A DNA stretch of 64,000 nucleotides from Syntrophobacter fumaroxidans MPOB (GTDB taxonomy: Bacteria > Desulfobacterota > Syntrophobacteria > Syntrophobacterales > Syntrophobacteraceae). Under the pieces are notes generated by a model. That model was given only the letters and a program-made list of their open reading frames with translations. It was not told the origin of the DNA and did not search any database. A program made the translations under genes and the position numbers. This document shows positions 8,547 through 16,210 of this stretch, in pieces (position 1 is the stretch's first letter; each line of letters opens with the position of its first letter). Location: the NCBI RefSeq assembly GCF_000014965.1, contig NC_008554.1:1600001-1664000 (forward strand). Reading direction: 5' to 3'.

Positions 8547-9127
8547 GCATATCCTCTCGCAGTAAAGCAACCCGAGTATCCATTCCACGGCGGAAAGAGC
8601 CCCAACAAAGCCATGAGGCAGTTTCTGTCATGAAGCAGCAAAAATCAAGCGTGCTTTCCATCCGGGCGGACAGGATTCCACGTCAACACACGCACATCCC
8701 TGTTTTTTTCCCTGCAGGGGCATGAATCCGAACCTTTTCGACAAAACCGCCAAACTTATACTGCCAATAGCCCGGTTTTTCAAGGTCCACCGAACTCATC
8801 TTCAAAGCGCCGTCGGCCCCTCGCCCGGGAGCACTCCGGGGCGCCCCGAAAATACTATTTTTATGTTGTAGACTTTTCGCTCACACTCATTCGTCATTGT
8901 GGTTGACATGGGGACGAGTTTACAATAATCAGCAGAGAGTATTCTTGATCTCTTTACATATCGAATTATTTAAAGAAGCACGGCGGGAAAAAGGGGGGGC
9001 GATTGCTGTTTTCCAGGCCGAGCAGTGTCCTCCGGGTTGTACGGAGATAAGCATTGCATTGGCGTGCGAGCGCAATGAGGTCATCCCGAGGTGATTCAGA
9101 ATGCCATCCACAAAAAGGAGCTGCACA
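8547..9127. other. Long divergent intergenic region
   Basis: These 581 bases separate the carboxypeptidase from the FecR/DUF6600-like gene. The 8840-8960 part is AT-rich and holds a candidate promoter. The remainder has no convincing coding frame; short frames here lack ribosome sites. A small G/C hairpin (TCCG...CGGA near 9028-9045) is visible but not diagnostic of any known riboswitch. Confidence 0.45.
8903..8930 (+). promoter_or_regulatory. Candidate sigma70 promoter for the Gln-rich protein gene
   Basis: TTGACA (8903-8908) is a perfect -35 hexamer. The best -10 is ATAATC (8925-8930) at 16 bases; TACAAT overlaps it but is too close. The start would leave a leader of about 190 bases before ATG 9128. 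Confidence 0.35.
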
Positions 9128-11647
9128 ATGAGAAGATACGGCACCATTTCTCTACTGACACTCGTCCTCGCACTGTGGGGGGTGGGCGTCGCCATGTCCC
9201 AGTCCCCGCCGGGATCGAAGGCCGGCGAAGAGCCCGTGATGGTGGGGCGGATATCGCATGTGGAGGGTGAACTCCTGCGCTATGTCCCTGACGACCAGGA
9301 CTGGGTCGCAACGGTCAAGGACGCTCCGTTCGGCCTGGACGACGCTCTTTATTCCAGCGAGGATGGCAAGGGTGAGTTCATCATGCCCAACCAGACCTGG
9401 CTCAGAGTGGGGGCGACCACGCAGGTTCAGCTCATCGCCCTTCGCCCGGACGTCACCGAATGCGACGTGGCTTCAGGGGTCACTCGAGCCTACAACAAGA
9501 GCTCGGACGCCGTGATTAAGGCCACCACTCCTTTCGGATACGTCATGGCACCTCCGGGGACCATTTTTGACATATACGTCGGGGACGAATCCATGGAAGT
9601 CATCTGCATCACCGGGACCGTAGACTTCGTCATGCAGAACGAGACGGCGAAGTACCAGGTTTCAGCCGGGTCATCTTCCATTCTGTGCGATGGAAAGGAC
9701 GTCGAAGAGGGCGCCGGCACGGTGGATTCCGACTGGGATGACTGGAATGCGGCCCGCGATGACTTGTGGACCAAGCGCGTGAACGTGAAGGGGGACTCCG
9801 TCCGCTACATGCCGCCGGAACTCCAGGACGACGCTTATGACCTGGATGAAAACGGCAGATGGGACACCGTCGAGTACGAAGGCCAGCAGAGAACCATGTG
9901 GCGTCCGACCAAGGTCCAGGAAGACTGGGAACCGTTCACCGAAGGCCGATGGACTGAATGGAACGAAGACCAGACCTGGGTTCCCGAGGAAGACTTCGGC
10001 TACACGACGCACCACTACGGCAACTGGGTCCGCCCCGATGCGTGCGGATGCTGGTATTGGACACCACCGGTGCGCGTGGTTCGTCGAGTCGCGGTCGGAC
10101 CGGTCTGGGATACCTGTACCTGCTGGTATCCGGGCAGGGTCGCATGGATAGGCACTGGCGTGGACATCGGATGGTTCCCCCTCGCGCCGTTTGAACCTTA
10201 CTACACCCACAGATGGTGGGGACCGGGCGTCAGCGTGGTCGGCGGCGTAGGCTTTGCGGGAATCAATATCAATATCGGAGGATATCGCTGGTGGAATCGT
10301 GCCGTCATCGTGAACCATAACAATTTCTACGGCGTGAACAACTACCGCAACGTCCGCGTCACGAACATCACCCACAACACCATCATCAACAACTACCATG
10401 GCTCGGCGGTGGTCAACAACAAGATCCTCAACAATTACGCCAACAACAAGCAGAAGTACAATTTCAACAACAAGGCGCTTGTCCACAACAAGCCTCACAA
10501 CGACATCGTGAGAAGAATCAACAACAACAGGCAGATTGCCAAGCAGTCCCAGCGTCTCAACGCAAGAACCTTGGAAAACAGGACAAACAGGATCAGGACC
10601 GCTCAGGCCGGCAAGGCGGGAAGGATCCAACAGCCGAAGGCCACGAACAGGCTCGTCTCCGCAAACGAGAGGAACAAACCTCGAACCGGCACCCCCGGGC
10701 AGCAAAGGAATCTCAAGGGGAACGTGAAATCCCCGCGTCAGATTTCCATGCCGGGCAGACAGCCCACCGACAGGACCGGCACGCGGGAAGGCAGGCAAGG
10801 CATCCGGTCGCCTCGTGACCGGGGTGACAGAATCGGCGGACCGGCGACTCCTCAGCAGAGAGGGGACAGGCAGCAGTTGCAGCAGCAAAGACAGCAAGAA
10901 CGCCAGCAGCAGATGCAGCAGCAAAGACAGCGCGGAGAGCAGCAACAGCAACAGCGCCTCCAGCAGCAACAGCAACGCCAGCAGCAGCGCCAGCAGCAGA
11001 TGGAGCAGCAGAAACAGCGCAGGGAGCAGCAACAGCAACAGCGCCTCCAACAGCAGCAGCAGCGCCAACAGCAGATGCAGCAGCAACGGCAACAGCAGCA
11101 GCAACGCCAGCAACAGTTGCAACAGCAAAAACAGCAACAGCAGCAGCAGCGCCAGCAGAAAATGCAGCAGCAAAGACAGCAACAGCAACAACGCCAGCAA
11201 CAGTTGCAGCAGCAAAGACAGCAACAGCAACAGCAGAGACAGCAGCAGATGCAGCAACAACGTCAACAACAGCAGCAACGTCAGCAACAGTTGCAACAAC
11301 AACGCCAGCAGCAACGTCAACAGCAGCAACAACGCCAGCAGCAATTGCAACAGCAAAAACAGCAACAGCGTCAGCAGCAGATGCAGCGTCAGCAACAGCA
11401 GCGCCAGCAACAGCAACAGCAGAGACAGCAGCAGATGCAGCAGCAAAGGCAACGCCAGCAACAGCAGCAACAGCAGAGACAACAGCAGATGCAGCAACGC
11501 CAGCAACAGCAGCAACAGCAGAGACAACAGCAGATGCAGCAACGCCAGCAACAGCAGCAGCAGCAAAGGGCGCAGCAGCAGCAGCGTCAGCAGCAGTTGC
11601 AACAGCAAAGACAACAACAACAACAGCAGCAGCAACACAGGCGCTAA
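9128..11647 (+). CDS. Secreted FecR/DUF6600-like protein with very long Gln/Arg-rich tail
   Basis: An 839-aa exported protein. ATG 9128 follows AAGGAG by 7 bases and opens a signal peptide (ISLLTLVLALWGVGVAMS). Residues about 35-200 form a FecR-like beta domain (VGRISHVEGELLRY, GEFIMPNQTWLRVG). Residues about 230-370 are the Trp/Tyr-rich DUF6600 type region (EGRWTEWNEDQTWVP, HYGNWVRPD, WYPGRVAW). An Asn-rich stretch (about 395-480) is followed by a basic linker, and the last 265 residues are almost only Gln with Arg every 4-8 positions plus a few Met, Leu and Lys. Such a tail would be extended, positively charged and able to bind polyanions or self-associate. It is a monocistronic gene ending at a strong terminator. 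Surface or envelope location is inferred; function is unknown. Confidence 0.85.
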   Translation: MRRYGTISLLTLVLALWGVGVAMSQSPPGSKAGEEPVMVGRISHVEGELLRYVPDDQDWVATVKDAPFGLDDALYSSEDGKGEFIMPNQTWLRVGATTQVQLIALRPDVTECDVASGVTRAYNKSSDAVIKATTPFGYVMAPPGTIFDIYVGDESMEVICITGTVDFVMQNETAKYQVSAGSSSILCDGKDVEEGAGTVDSDWDDWNAARDDLWTKRVNVKGDSVRYMPPELQDDAYDLDENGRWDTVEYEGQQRTMWRPTKVQEDWEPFTEGRWTEWNEDQTWVPEEDFGYTTHHYGNWVRPDACGCWYWTPPVRVVRRVAVGPVWDTCTCWYPGRVAWIGTGVDIGWFPLAPFEPYYTHRWWGPGVSVVGGVGFAGININIGGYRWWNRAVIVNHNNFYGVNNYRNVRVTNITHNTIINNYHGSAVVNNKILNNYANNKQKYNFNNKALVHNKPHNDIVRRINNNRQIAKQSQRLNARTLENRTNRIRTAQAGKAGRIQQPKATNRLVSANERNKPRTGTPGQQRNLKGNVKSPRQISMPGRQPTDRTGTREGRQGIRSPRDRGDRIGGPATPQQRGDRQQLQQQRQQERQQQMQQQRQRGEQQQQQRLQQQQQRQQQRQQQMEQQKQRREQQQQQRLQQQQQRQQQMQQQRQQQQQRQQQLQQQKQQQQQQRQQKMQQQRQQQQQRQQQLQQQRQQQQQQRQQQMQQQRQQQQQRQQQLQQQRQQQRQQQQQRQQQLQQQKQQQRQQQMQRQQQQRQQQQQQRQQQMQQQRQRQQQQQQQRQQQMQQRQQQQQQQRQQQMQQRQQQQQQQRAQQQQRQQQLQQQRQQQQQQQQHRR
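10851..11640 (+). repeat. CAG/CAA low-complexity tract encoding poly-Gln/Arg
   Basis: About 790 bases of imperfect CAG/CAA repeats broken by CGC/CGT/AGA/AGG codons. The irregular alternation of CAG and CAA and the periodic Arg suggest selection on the protein rather than recent uniform slippage. Because CAG/CAA lacks stop codons in all frames, long artefactual frames exist on both strands here. Confidence 0.95.
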
Positions 11648-11717
11648 CGATGCGCATAGGGGGCGGCCGGCATCCCATGGCGATGACCGTCCGCTCCAAG
11701 TCCTCCCTGATCGTCGT

Positions 11718-11752
11718 CCCCTCCTGGAAGCCATTCCAGGAGGGGTTTTTTT
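11718..11752 (+). terminator. Rho-independent terminator
   Basis: A perfect 12-bp stem (CCCCTCCTGGAA with TTCCAGGAGGGG), a 4-base loop GCCA, and a run of seven T. It lies 70 bases after the stop of the Gln-rich protein gene. Confidence 0.93.
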
Positions 11753-11878
11753 ATTCTCACGGCGGAGCGGGAAAAATTCCTCTGCGTCCGCGGGCAAGTT
11801 GTCGCTTTCGTTTAACCTTCCGCTCGCCGGCTTCGATTTATCTATGAAGAGGCGGAACCGCTGTCGGGAGTTTTGAAA

Positions 11879-12778
11879 ATGCTGGACATCGGAAAGACGT
11901 CGGAAAACCTTAGAACCCATCTCCGGGCACTCACCGTGGAGATCGGGGAGCGAAGCATCTACCGGCCCGACAATCTCCTGAAGGCCGCCGCGTACATCGC
12001 ATCCGTTCACCGTGCCGAGGGTTTGGAACCCTTGGTCGACTTCTATACGTTTCGAGATGTCCCCGTCACCAACGTCGCTTCCAGGATCGATTTCCGTCCC
12101 GATCCCTCCCGGAACTTCGTGCTGGGCGCACACTACGATTCGCTGCGGGGCACGGTGGGGGCCGACGACAACGCCAGTTCCATTGCCGTTCAGCTTGAGA
12201 CGCTCCGAGAACTGAAAAAACTCCGGGACAAAATAGACCTCGATTTGTCGGTCAGTTTCGTTTCCTTTACCCTGGAGGAGCCCCCCGGATTTCGATCTCG
12301 AGGCCGCGGAAGCAGGGTGTACGCCGAGAAGGCGAAGAGGACCGGGGAGTGCATCGACGGCATGATCTGCCTCGAGATGGTGGGTTTCCGTTCGCGCCGG
12401 CCCAACTCCCAACGCTACCCTTTTCCGCTCAATCTTGCCGATTACCCGAAGCAGGGAGATTTTGTCGCCATTGTAGGGAATTCCGGATCGAGGCAATTCA
12501 CTCGGGAGTTGCTCCAATCATTCGGCAACAATCCGCGCCTTCCGGCCATCGGGTTGAGCGTTCCGTTCAACGGCTGGATACTGCCCTCGGTGAGGCGAAG
12601 CGACCATGTGTCTTTCTGGGATCTCGGATACAAGGCGGTCATGATCACGGACACCGCCTTTTTTCGAAATCCCAACTATCATCGTACATCTGATACAATG
12701 GACACGCTCGACTACGAATTCATGGCCGAACTGGTGAAGAGTCTCGTAGCCTTCTTCGCGTCCCGGGGAGAGAAGTGA
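11879..12778 (+). CDS. M28-family zinc aminopeptidase-like protein
   Basis: A 299-aa peptidase of the M28 (co-catalytic zinc) type. Metal ligands are in the expected order: GAHYDS near residue 81, GADDNASS near 92, the acidic pair in FTLEEP near 125, an Asp in ITDTAFF near 258 and the final His in PNYHRTSDT near 266. There is no signal peptide, so it is probably cytoplasmic. ATG 11879 is favoured over the TTG two codons earlier because CGGGAG lies 8 bases before it. It stands between a strong terminator and a secreted protein gene and seems to be its own unit. Substrate unknown. Confidence 0.85.
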   Translation: MLDIGKTSENLRTHLRALTVEIGERSIYRPDNLLKAAAYIASVHRAEGLEPLVDFYTFRDVPVTNVASRIDFRPDPSRNFVLGAHYDSLRGTVGADDNASSIAVQLETLRELKKLRDKIDLDLSVSFVSFTLEEPPGFRSRGRGSRVYAEKAKRTGECIDGMICLEMVGFRSRRPNSQRYPFPLNLADYPKQGDFVAIVGNSGSRQFTRELLQSFGNNPRLPAIGLSVPFNGWILPSVRRSDHVSFWDLGYKAVMITDTAFFRNPNYHRTSDTMDTLDYEFMAELVKSLVAFFASRGEK

Positions 12779-12820
12779 TCGGCGTGTGCCTGTAAGGATC
12801 ACTGTGCCGATCCGATGGGA

Positions 12821-12991
12821 ATGCCGATTTATCGGTGTCGGGTGTGCGAAGCGCACCTTGAGCGCCGTCGGAAGATCGTACCGGCGGATGCCCCGGGGCC
12901 CGAGCCTGTGGAATGCTCGGCGCGCCCGTCCGGTTCGAAAGCCGGAGTGCATGAAGGCACTCGCGTATTTCCTGCAATCAAGGAGGGATGA
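12821..12991 (+). CDS. Short FmdB-like protein with degenerate zinc ribbon
   Basis: A 56-codon frame from ATG 12821 begins MPIYRCRVCEAHLE, matching the start of FmdB proteins, but only one CxxC pair (CRVC) is complete; the second is reduced to a lone Cys near residue 32. The stop codon overlaps the start region of the next gene (12994). The preceding ribosome site is weak. It may be a divergent small zinc protein or a decaying FmdB copy; a good FmdB copy exists at 6585. Confidence 0.45.
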   Translation: MPIYRCRVCEAHLERRRKIVPADAPGPEPVECSARPSGSKAGVHEGTRVFPAIKEG

Positions 12992-12993
12992 CC

Positions 12994-14238
12994 ATGAACG
13001 TTCGGCTTGCTCAGAGTCTGTGCATTCTGATCGTCGTCTCGCTGCTCCCGTTGTGTTCGTTTCAGGGGGCCGGCGACACGGCGCGGGCGGAAACCGCTCC
13101 GAGTGCTTCGTCCGTCATCATCAATCACAATCACACGAACCTCGCCGTAGTCCCCACCTACTGGATCACCCAGGCAAAGAAGAATCTGCGCCTGGGCTAC
13201 GGCCACACATCCCACGGAAGCCAACTGGTGAGCGGGATCGAGGCTTTCCGGGGCGAGCCCGGTTCCGCGTACTATTACAGCTACACGGGCTCAGGGCTGC
13301 ACCGGGGGGTTTTTTTCAACGACTACTGGGCTGGTGAAGACCTCGGGCACAACGGGGATCTGGCATGGAGGGATGCGACCGTCGATATGCTCGATCTTCC
13401 CGCCAATGACCGGAACGTGGTGATGTGGTCGTGGTGCGGAGGCGTCTCCGACAATACCCCAGGCGGCATTAACACTTATCTCAACGCCTTGGCGGCGCTT
13501 GAAAGCGCCTATCCGGGAGTGCGGTTCATTTACATGACGGGCCACCTGGACGGATCGGGTGCGGCGGGCAATCTCCACAAGCGAAATCAGCAGATCCGAA
13601 ATTTTTGCACGTTGAATAAAAAAGTTTTGTTTGATTTTGCGGATATTGAGAGTTTCAATCCCACCTCGGATACGAACTTCATGGTTTTGTTCGCCAATGA
13701 CAACTGCGACTACGACAGCAACGGCGACGAGATCCCGGACCGCAACTGGGCACAAGCCTGGATCGCACACCACCCGGACTCGGAGCTCGCGCGAATCGCC
13801 GCCGACTGCGGCGACTGCGCCCATTCTCAGACCTTGAACTGCGTGCTGAAAGGACGGGCATTCTGGTGGATGATGGCCAGGCTCGCCGGTTGGGATGGTA
13901 TTCCAGTTCCAACGTTCACCATCAGGGCTGTCGTCCCCGTGGCTCACGAACAACCGAGGGCCGCGGGACGGTTCAAAATCACCAGGACCGGCCCTTCCAA
14001 CCGGGCCGTGACCGTGAGATACACGGTCGGCGGCACCGCCACACCCGGGGACGATTACACAACGCTCAGCGGCTCGGTCAGGCTCGCGGCTGGAGTCAAG
14101 TCCGCGACTTTGACGGTGATTCCCGTCTCAGACGGTATCGCCGATTCCAACGAGACCGTTATAGTGAACCTTTCCGCGAATCGGTACTACAACCGGGGGG
14201 CGCGGTCGAAAGCCACGGTCACCATCACGGATCACTAA
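12994..14238 (+). CDS. Secreted protein with C-terminal Calx-beta domain, function unknown
   Basis: A 414-aa exported protein. ATG 12994 is preceded by AAGGAGGG at the right distance; the ATG at 12988 is too close to that site. A signal peptide (LCILIVVSLLPLCSF) leads to a domain of about 270 residues with GYGHTSHGSQ near 65, WSWCGG near 147 and YMTGHLDGSG near 182. His, Asp and Gly clustering of this kind resembles a hydrolase-type active site, but I cannot name the family. Residues about 310-410 form a Calx-beta-type domain (VRYTVGGTATPGDDYTTLSG, SDGIADSNETVIVNL), a calcium-binding adhesion module. The aldehyde dehydrogenase gene follows after 36 bases, probably only by proximity. Confidence 0.8.
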   Translation: MNVRLAQSLCILIVVSLLPLCSFQGAGDTARAETAPSASSVIINHNHTNLAVVPTYWITQAKKNLRLGYGHTSHGSQLVSGIEAFRGEPGSAYYYSYTGSGLHRGVFFNDYWAGEDLGHNGDLAWRDATVDMLDLPANDRNVVMWSWCGGVSDNTPGGINTYLNALAALESAYPGVRFIYMTGHLDGSGAAGNLHKRNQQIRNFCTLNKKVLFDFADIESFNPTSDTNFMVLFANDNCDYDSNGDEIPDRNWAQAWIAHHPDSELARIAADCGDCAHSQTLNCVLKGRAFWWMMARLAGWDGIPVPTFTIRAVVPVAHEQPRAAGRFKITRTGPSNRAVTVRYTVGGTATPGDDYTTLSGSVRLAAGVKSATLTVIPVSDGIADSNETVIVNLSANRYYNRGARSKATVTITDH

Positions 14239-14274
14239 CTTAAGCCAACGCGAAATTGGAGGGGGGACCGTCTC

Positions 14275-15708
14275 ATGCACACACCGGAAACACCCCGTCG
14301 CCTTTTGGTGGCCGGACGATGGGTCACCGACGCCGAATCCATGCCGGTCATCGACAAGTACACGGGTGAAACGATCGCCGCGGTGCCCGTGGCTTCCGCA
14401 GAGACTGTGGACAGGGCCGTGGCCGCGGCCTGCGAAGCGTTCCCGGTCTATTCGAGGACCCCGGCACACGAGCGTTCGCGCATCCTGGAGAAAGCGGCTT
14501 CCCTGCTCGAAAGCAACAGCGAGGAGATCGCCGCCCTGATCTGCCGGGAGGTGGGCAAACCCTGGAAATATTCGATCGGCGAGGTTTCCCGGAGCATCGA
14601 GACCATTCGGTTTTCAGCGGAAGAGGCCAAACGGATACACGGCGAGACCGTGCCGATGGACGCGAGCGCCACCGGGGAGGGACGCATGGGGTTTTACCTG
14701 CGAAGCCCGGTGGGGGTCGTCGCTGCAATCACGCCCTTCAATTTTCCGCTGAACCTGGTGGCCCATAAGGTGGGGCCTGCTCTGGCCGCGGGGAATGCCG
14801 TCGTCTTGAAGCCCGCGTCGACCACTCCGCTGACGGCCCTCCGCCTGGGTGAAATCATCCAGGAGGCCGGGCTGCCGCCCGGCGTCCTGAACATCGTCGC
14901 CGGACCCGGAGGCACGGTGGGAGACCGGCTCGTAAGCGACCCGCGAGTGGCCAAGGTCTCGTTCACCGGCAGCCCGCCGGTGGGCGAAGCCATCATCCGC
15001 AAGGCGGGCCTCAAGAAAGTCACCCTGGAGCTGGGAAACAACTCGGGGACCATCATCGAACCCGACGCGAATCTGGATGAGGCGGTTGCGCGCTGCGTCA
15101 TGAGCGCTTTTGCCAACTCCGGCCAGGTCTGCATCTCGCTGCAACGGCTCTACCTTCACCGGGACATCACAGAAGAATTCACGAAACGTTTCCTGGATGC
15201 GACCGCCAGGCTCAAAGTCGGCAATCCGCTGGATCGGGATTGCGACATCGGTCCCATGATCGGCGAGGCCGAGGCGATCAGGGCCGAATCCTGGATCTCC
15301 GAAGCGGCAGCCGGAGGCGCCAGGGTTCTGATCGGCGGCAGGCGGGACGGTGCCGTGCTCTACCCTACCGTGCTCACCGACATCAGGCCCGATATGAAGG
15401 TCTCGTGCGGGGAGGTTTTCGCGCCGCTCGTTTCACTCTGTCCGTACGACCGGTTTGAAGATGCCGTGCGAATGGTTGACGAATCCGCCTACGGCCTGCA
15501 GGCCGGCATCTACACGAAGGACATCCGAAAGGCGCTCTACGCCGTCGACCAGATCAACGCCGGCGGCATCATGATCAATGACACCTCGATTTTCCGGGTG
15601 GATCACATGCCTTACGGGGGGAACAAAAAAAGCGGCCTGGGCCGCGAGGGAGTTCGGTTCGCCATCGAAGAGATGACGAACATCAAGATGGTCGTCATCA
15701 AACCCTGA
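14275..15708 (+). CDS. NAD(P)-dependent aldehyde dehydrogenase family protein
   Basis: A 477-aa member of the ALDH superfamily, oxidising an aldehyde to its acid with NAD(P). The fold signature is complete: ITPFNFPLNLVAHKVGPALA near residue 150, cofactor loop SFTGSPPVGEAI near 230, the Glu of LELGNNSG near 252 and the catalytic Cys in NSGQVCIS near 285. The Glu motif has Asn-Asn where most families have Gly-Gly-Lys, which suggests a less common subfamily. GGAGGGGGG precedes ATG 14275. It lies 500 bases upstream of the molybdenum aldehyde oxidoreductase, so both may act on the same aldehydes, but a spacer with a repeat element separates them. Substrate cannot be read from the sequence. Confidence 0.9.
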   Translation: MHTPETPRRLLVAGRWVTDAESMPVIDKYTGETIAAVPVASAETVDRAVAAACEAFPVYSRTPAHERSRILEKAASLLESNSEEIAALICREVGKPWKYSIGEVSRSIETIRFSAEEAKRIHGETVPMDASATGEGRMGFYLRSPVGVVAAITPFNFPLNLVAHKVGPALAAGNAVVLKPASTTPLTALRLGEIIQEAGLPPGVLNIVAGPGGTVGDRLVSDPRVAKVSFTGSPPVGEAIIRKAGLKKVTLELGNNSGTIIEPDANLDEAVARCVMSAFANSGQVCISLQRLYLHRDITEEFTKRFLDATARLKVGNPLDRDCDIGPMIGEAEAIRAESWISEAAAGGARVLIGGRRDGAVLYPTVLTDIRPDMKVSCGEVFAPLVSLCPYDRFEDAVRMVDESAYGLQAGIYTKDIRKALYAVDQINAGGIMINDTSIFRVDHMPYGGNKKSGLGREGVRFAIEEMTNIKMVVIKP

Positions 15709-16210
15709 CCCCGACAATACGGTCCGGCCGCACAGCGACGGCCGCATCCCCGCTTTAACCGGATGCCGTCGCCGGTCGGCCGGACCCGTCCGAAAAACAG
15801 CATTCCGCGTTATATCAATGTTGACACCAGTCCCTGCACATGGGGTACAATCTTCGCAGCCGATTGTCGTTTTGGGATTGACACCAGGTTGCGTTCAAGA
15901 TTTCACAACGCCTGCCCGGCCGGGGGTCACGCGGGCTGGGATAAACCCGCCCCCGCGGGCCGATGTGCCGGTCGGACGCGGCAACTCTGTTCTTTGTCAG
16001 CTTTTGAGTTTGCATGGGGAGGGCTTTATGCCCTCCCGCCCAACGCACCCATCTTGAACGCAACCTTGTGTGAATCATCTCCGGTACGAACATCCTGCAC
16101 CGCTTCCCGGGGGGATGTGTCTTCAATACTCGGAACGAAGGCACCCGGCTTCCGGTTCCGGCCGGGACTCACGAACCTGCCGGCCTTTCAACGAAGCAGA
16201 GGAGAAGACC
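15709..16210. other. Intergenic region before mop
   Basis: A 502-base region. It holds a hairpin-rich inverted-repeat element (15887-16065, listed separately) and two TTGACA hexamers (15821 and 15878). TTGACA 15821 has a TACAAT at 15846 but the 19-base spacing is long, so a promoter is only possible. The ribosome site AGAGGAGA for mop lies at 16199-16206. No coding frame is convincing. Confidence 0.5.
15887..16065. repeat. Inverted-repeat-bounded hairpin element, relative of the 41 kb and 60 kb repeats
   Basis: The ends GGTTGCGTTCAAGAT (15887-15901) and ATCTTGAACGCAACC (16051-16065) are a perfect 15-bp inverted repeat. The interior has a perfect 8-bp hairpin GGGAGGGC/GCCCTCCC (16017-16037, loop TTTAT) and further GC hairpins. 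The core TTGCGTTCA is shared with the terminal repeats at 41426 and 60789. No transposase is encoded, so it behaves like a MITE. Confidence 0.6.

Noticed and set aside
10713-11699. Minus-strand Ala/Val-rich frame
   Set aside because: Another frame of the same low-complexity tract (GCT/GCA in reverse). Composition is an artefact.
10815-11876. Plus-strand Ser/Asn-rich frame of 353 codons
   Set aside because: The +1 shifted reading of CAG/CAA as AGC/AAC. It runs through the strong terminator at 11718-11752 and has no start signal.
9671-12517. Minus-strand open frame of 948 codons with long Leu runs
   Set aside because: It is antisense to the CAG/CAA tract; CTG/TTG in reverse gives Leu and removes stops. 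No ribosome site or family, and it crosses the terminator and the M28 peptidase gene.
15821-15851. TTGACA...TACAAT as a firm promoter for mop
   Set aside because: The spacer is 19 bases and the site is 360 bases from the start codon with a repeat element between. Kept only as a possibility.
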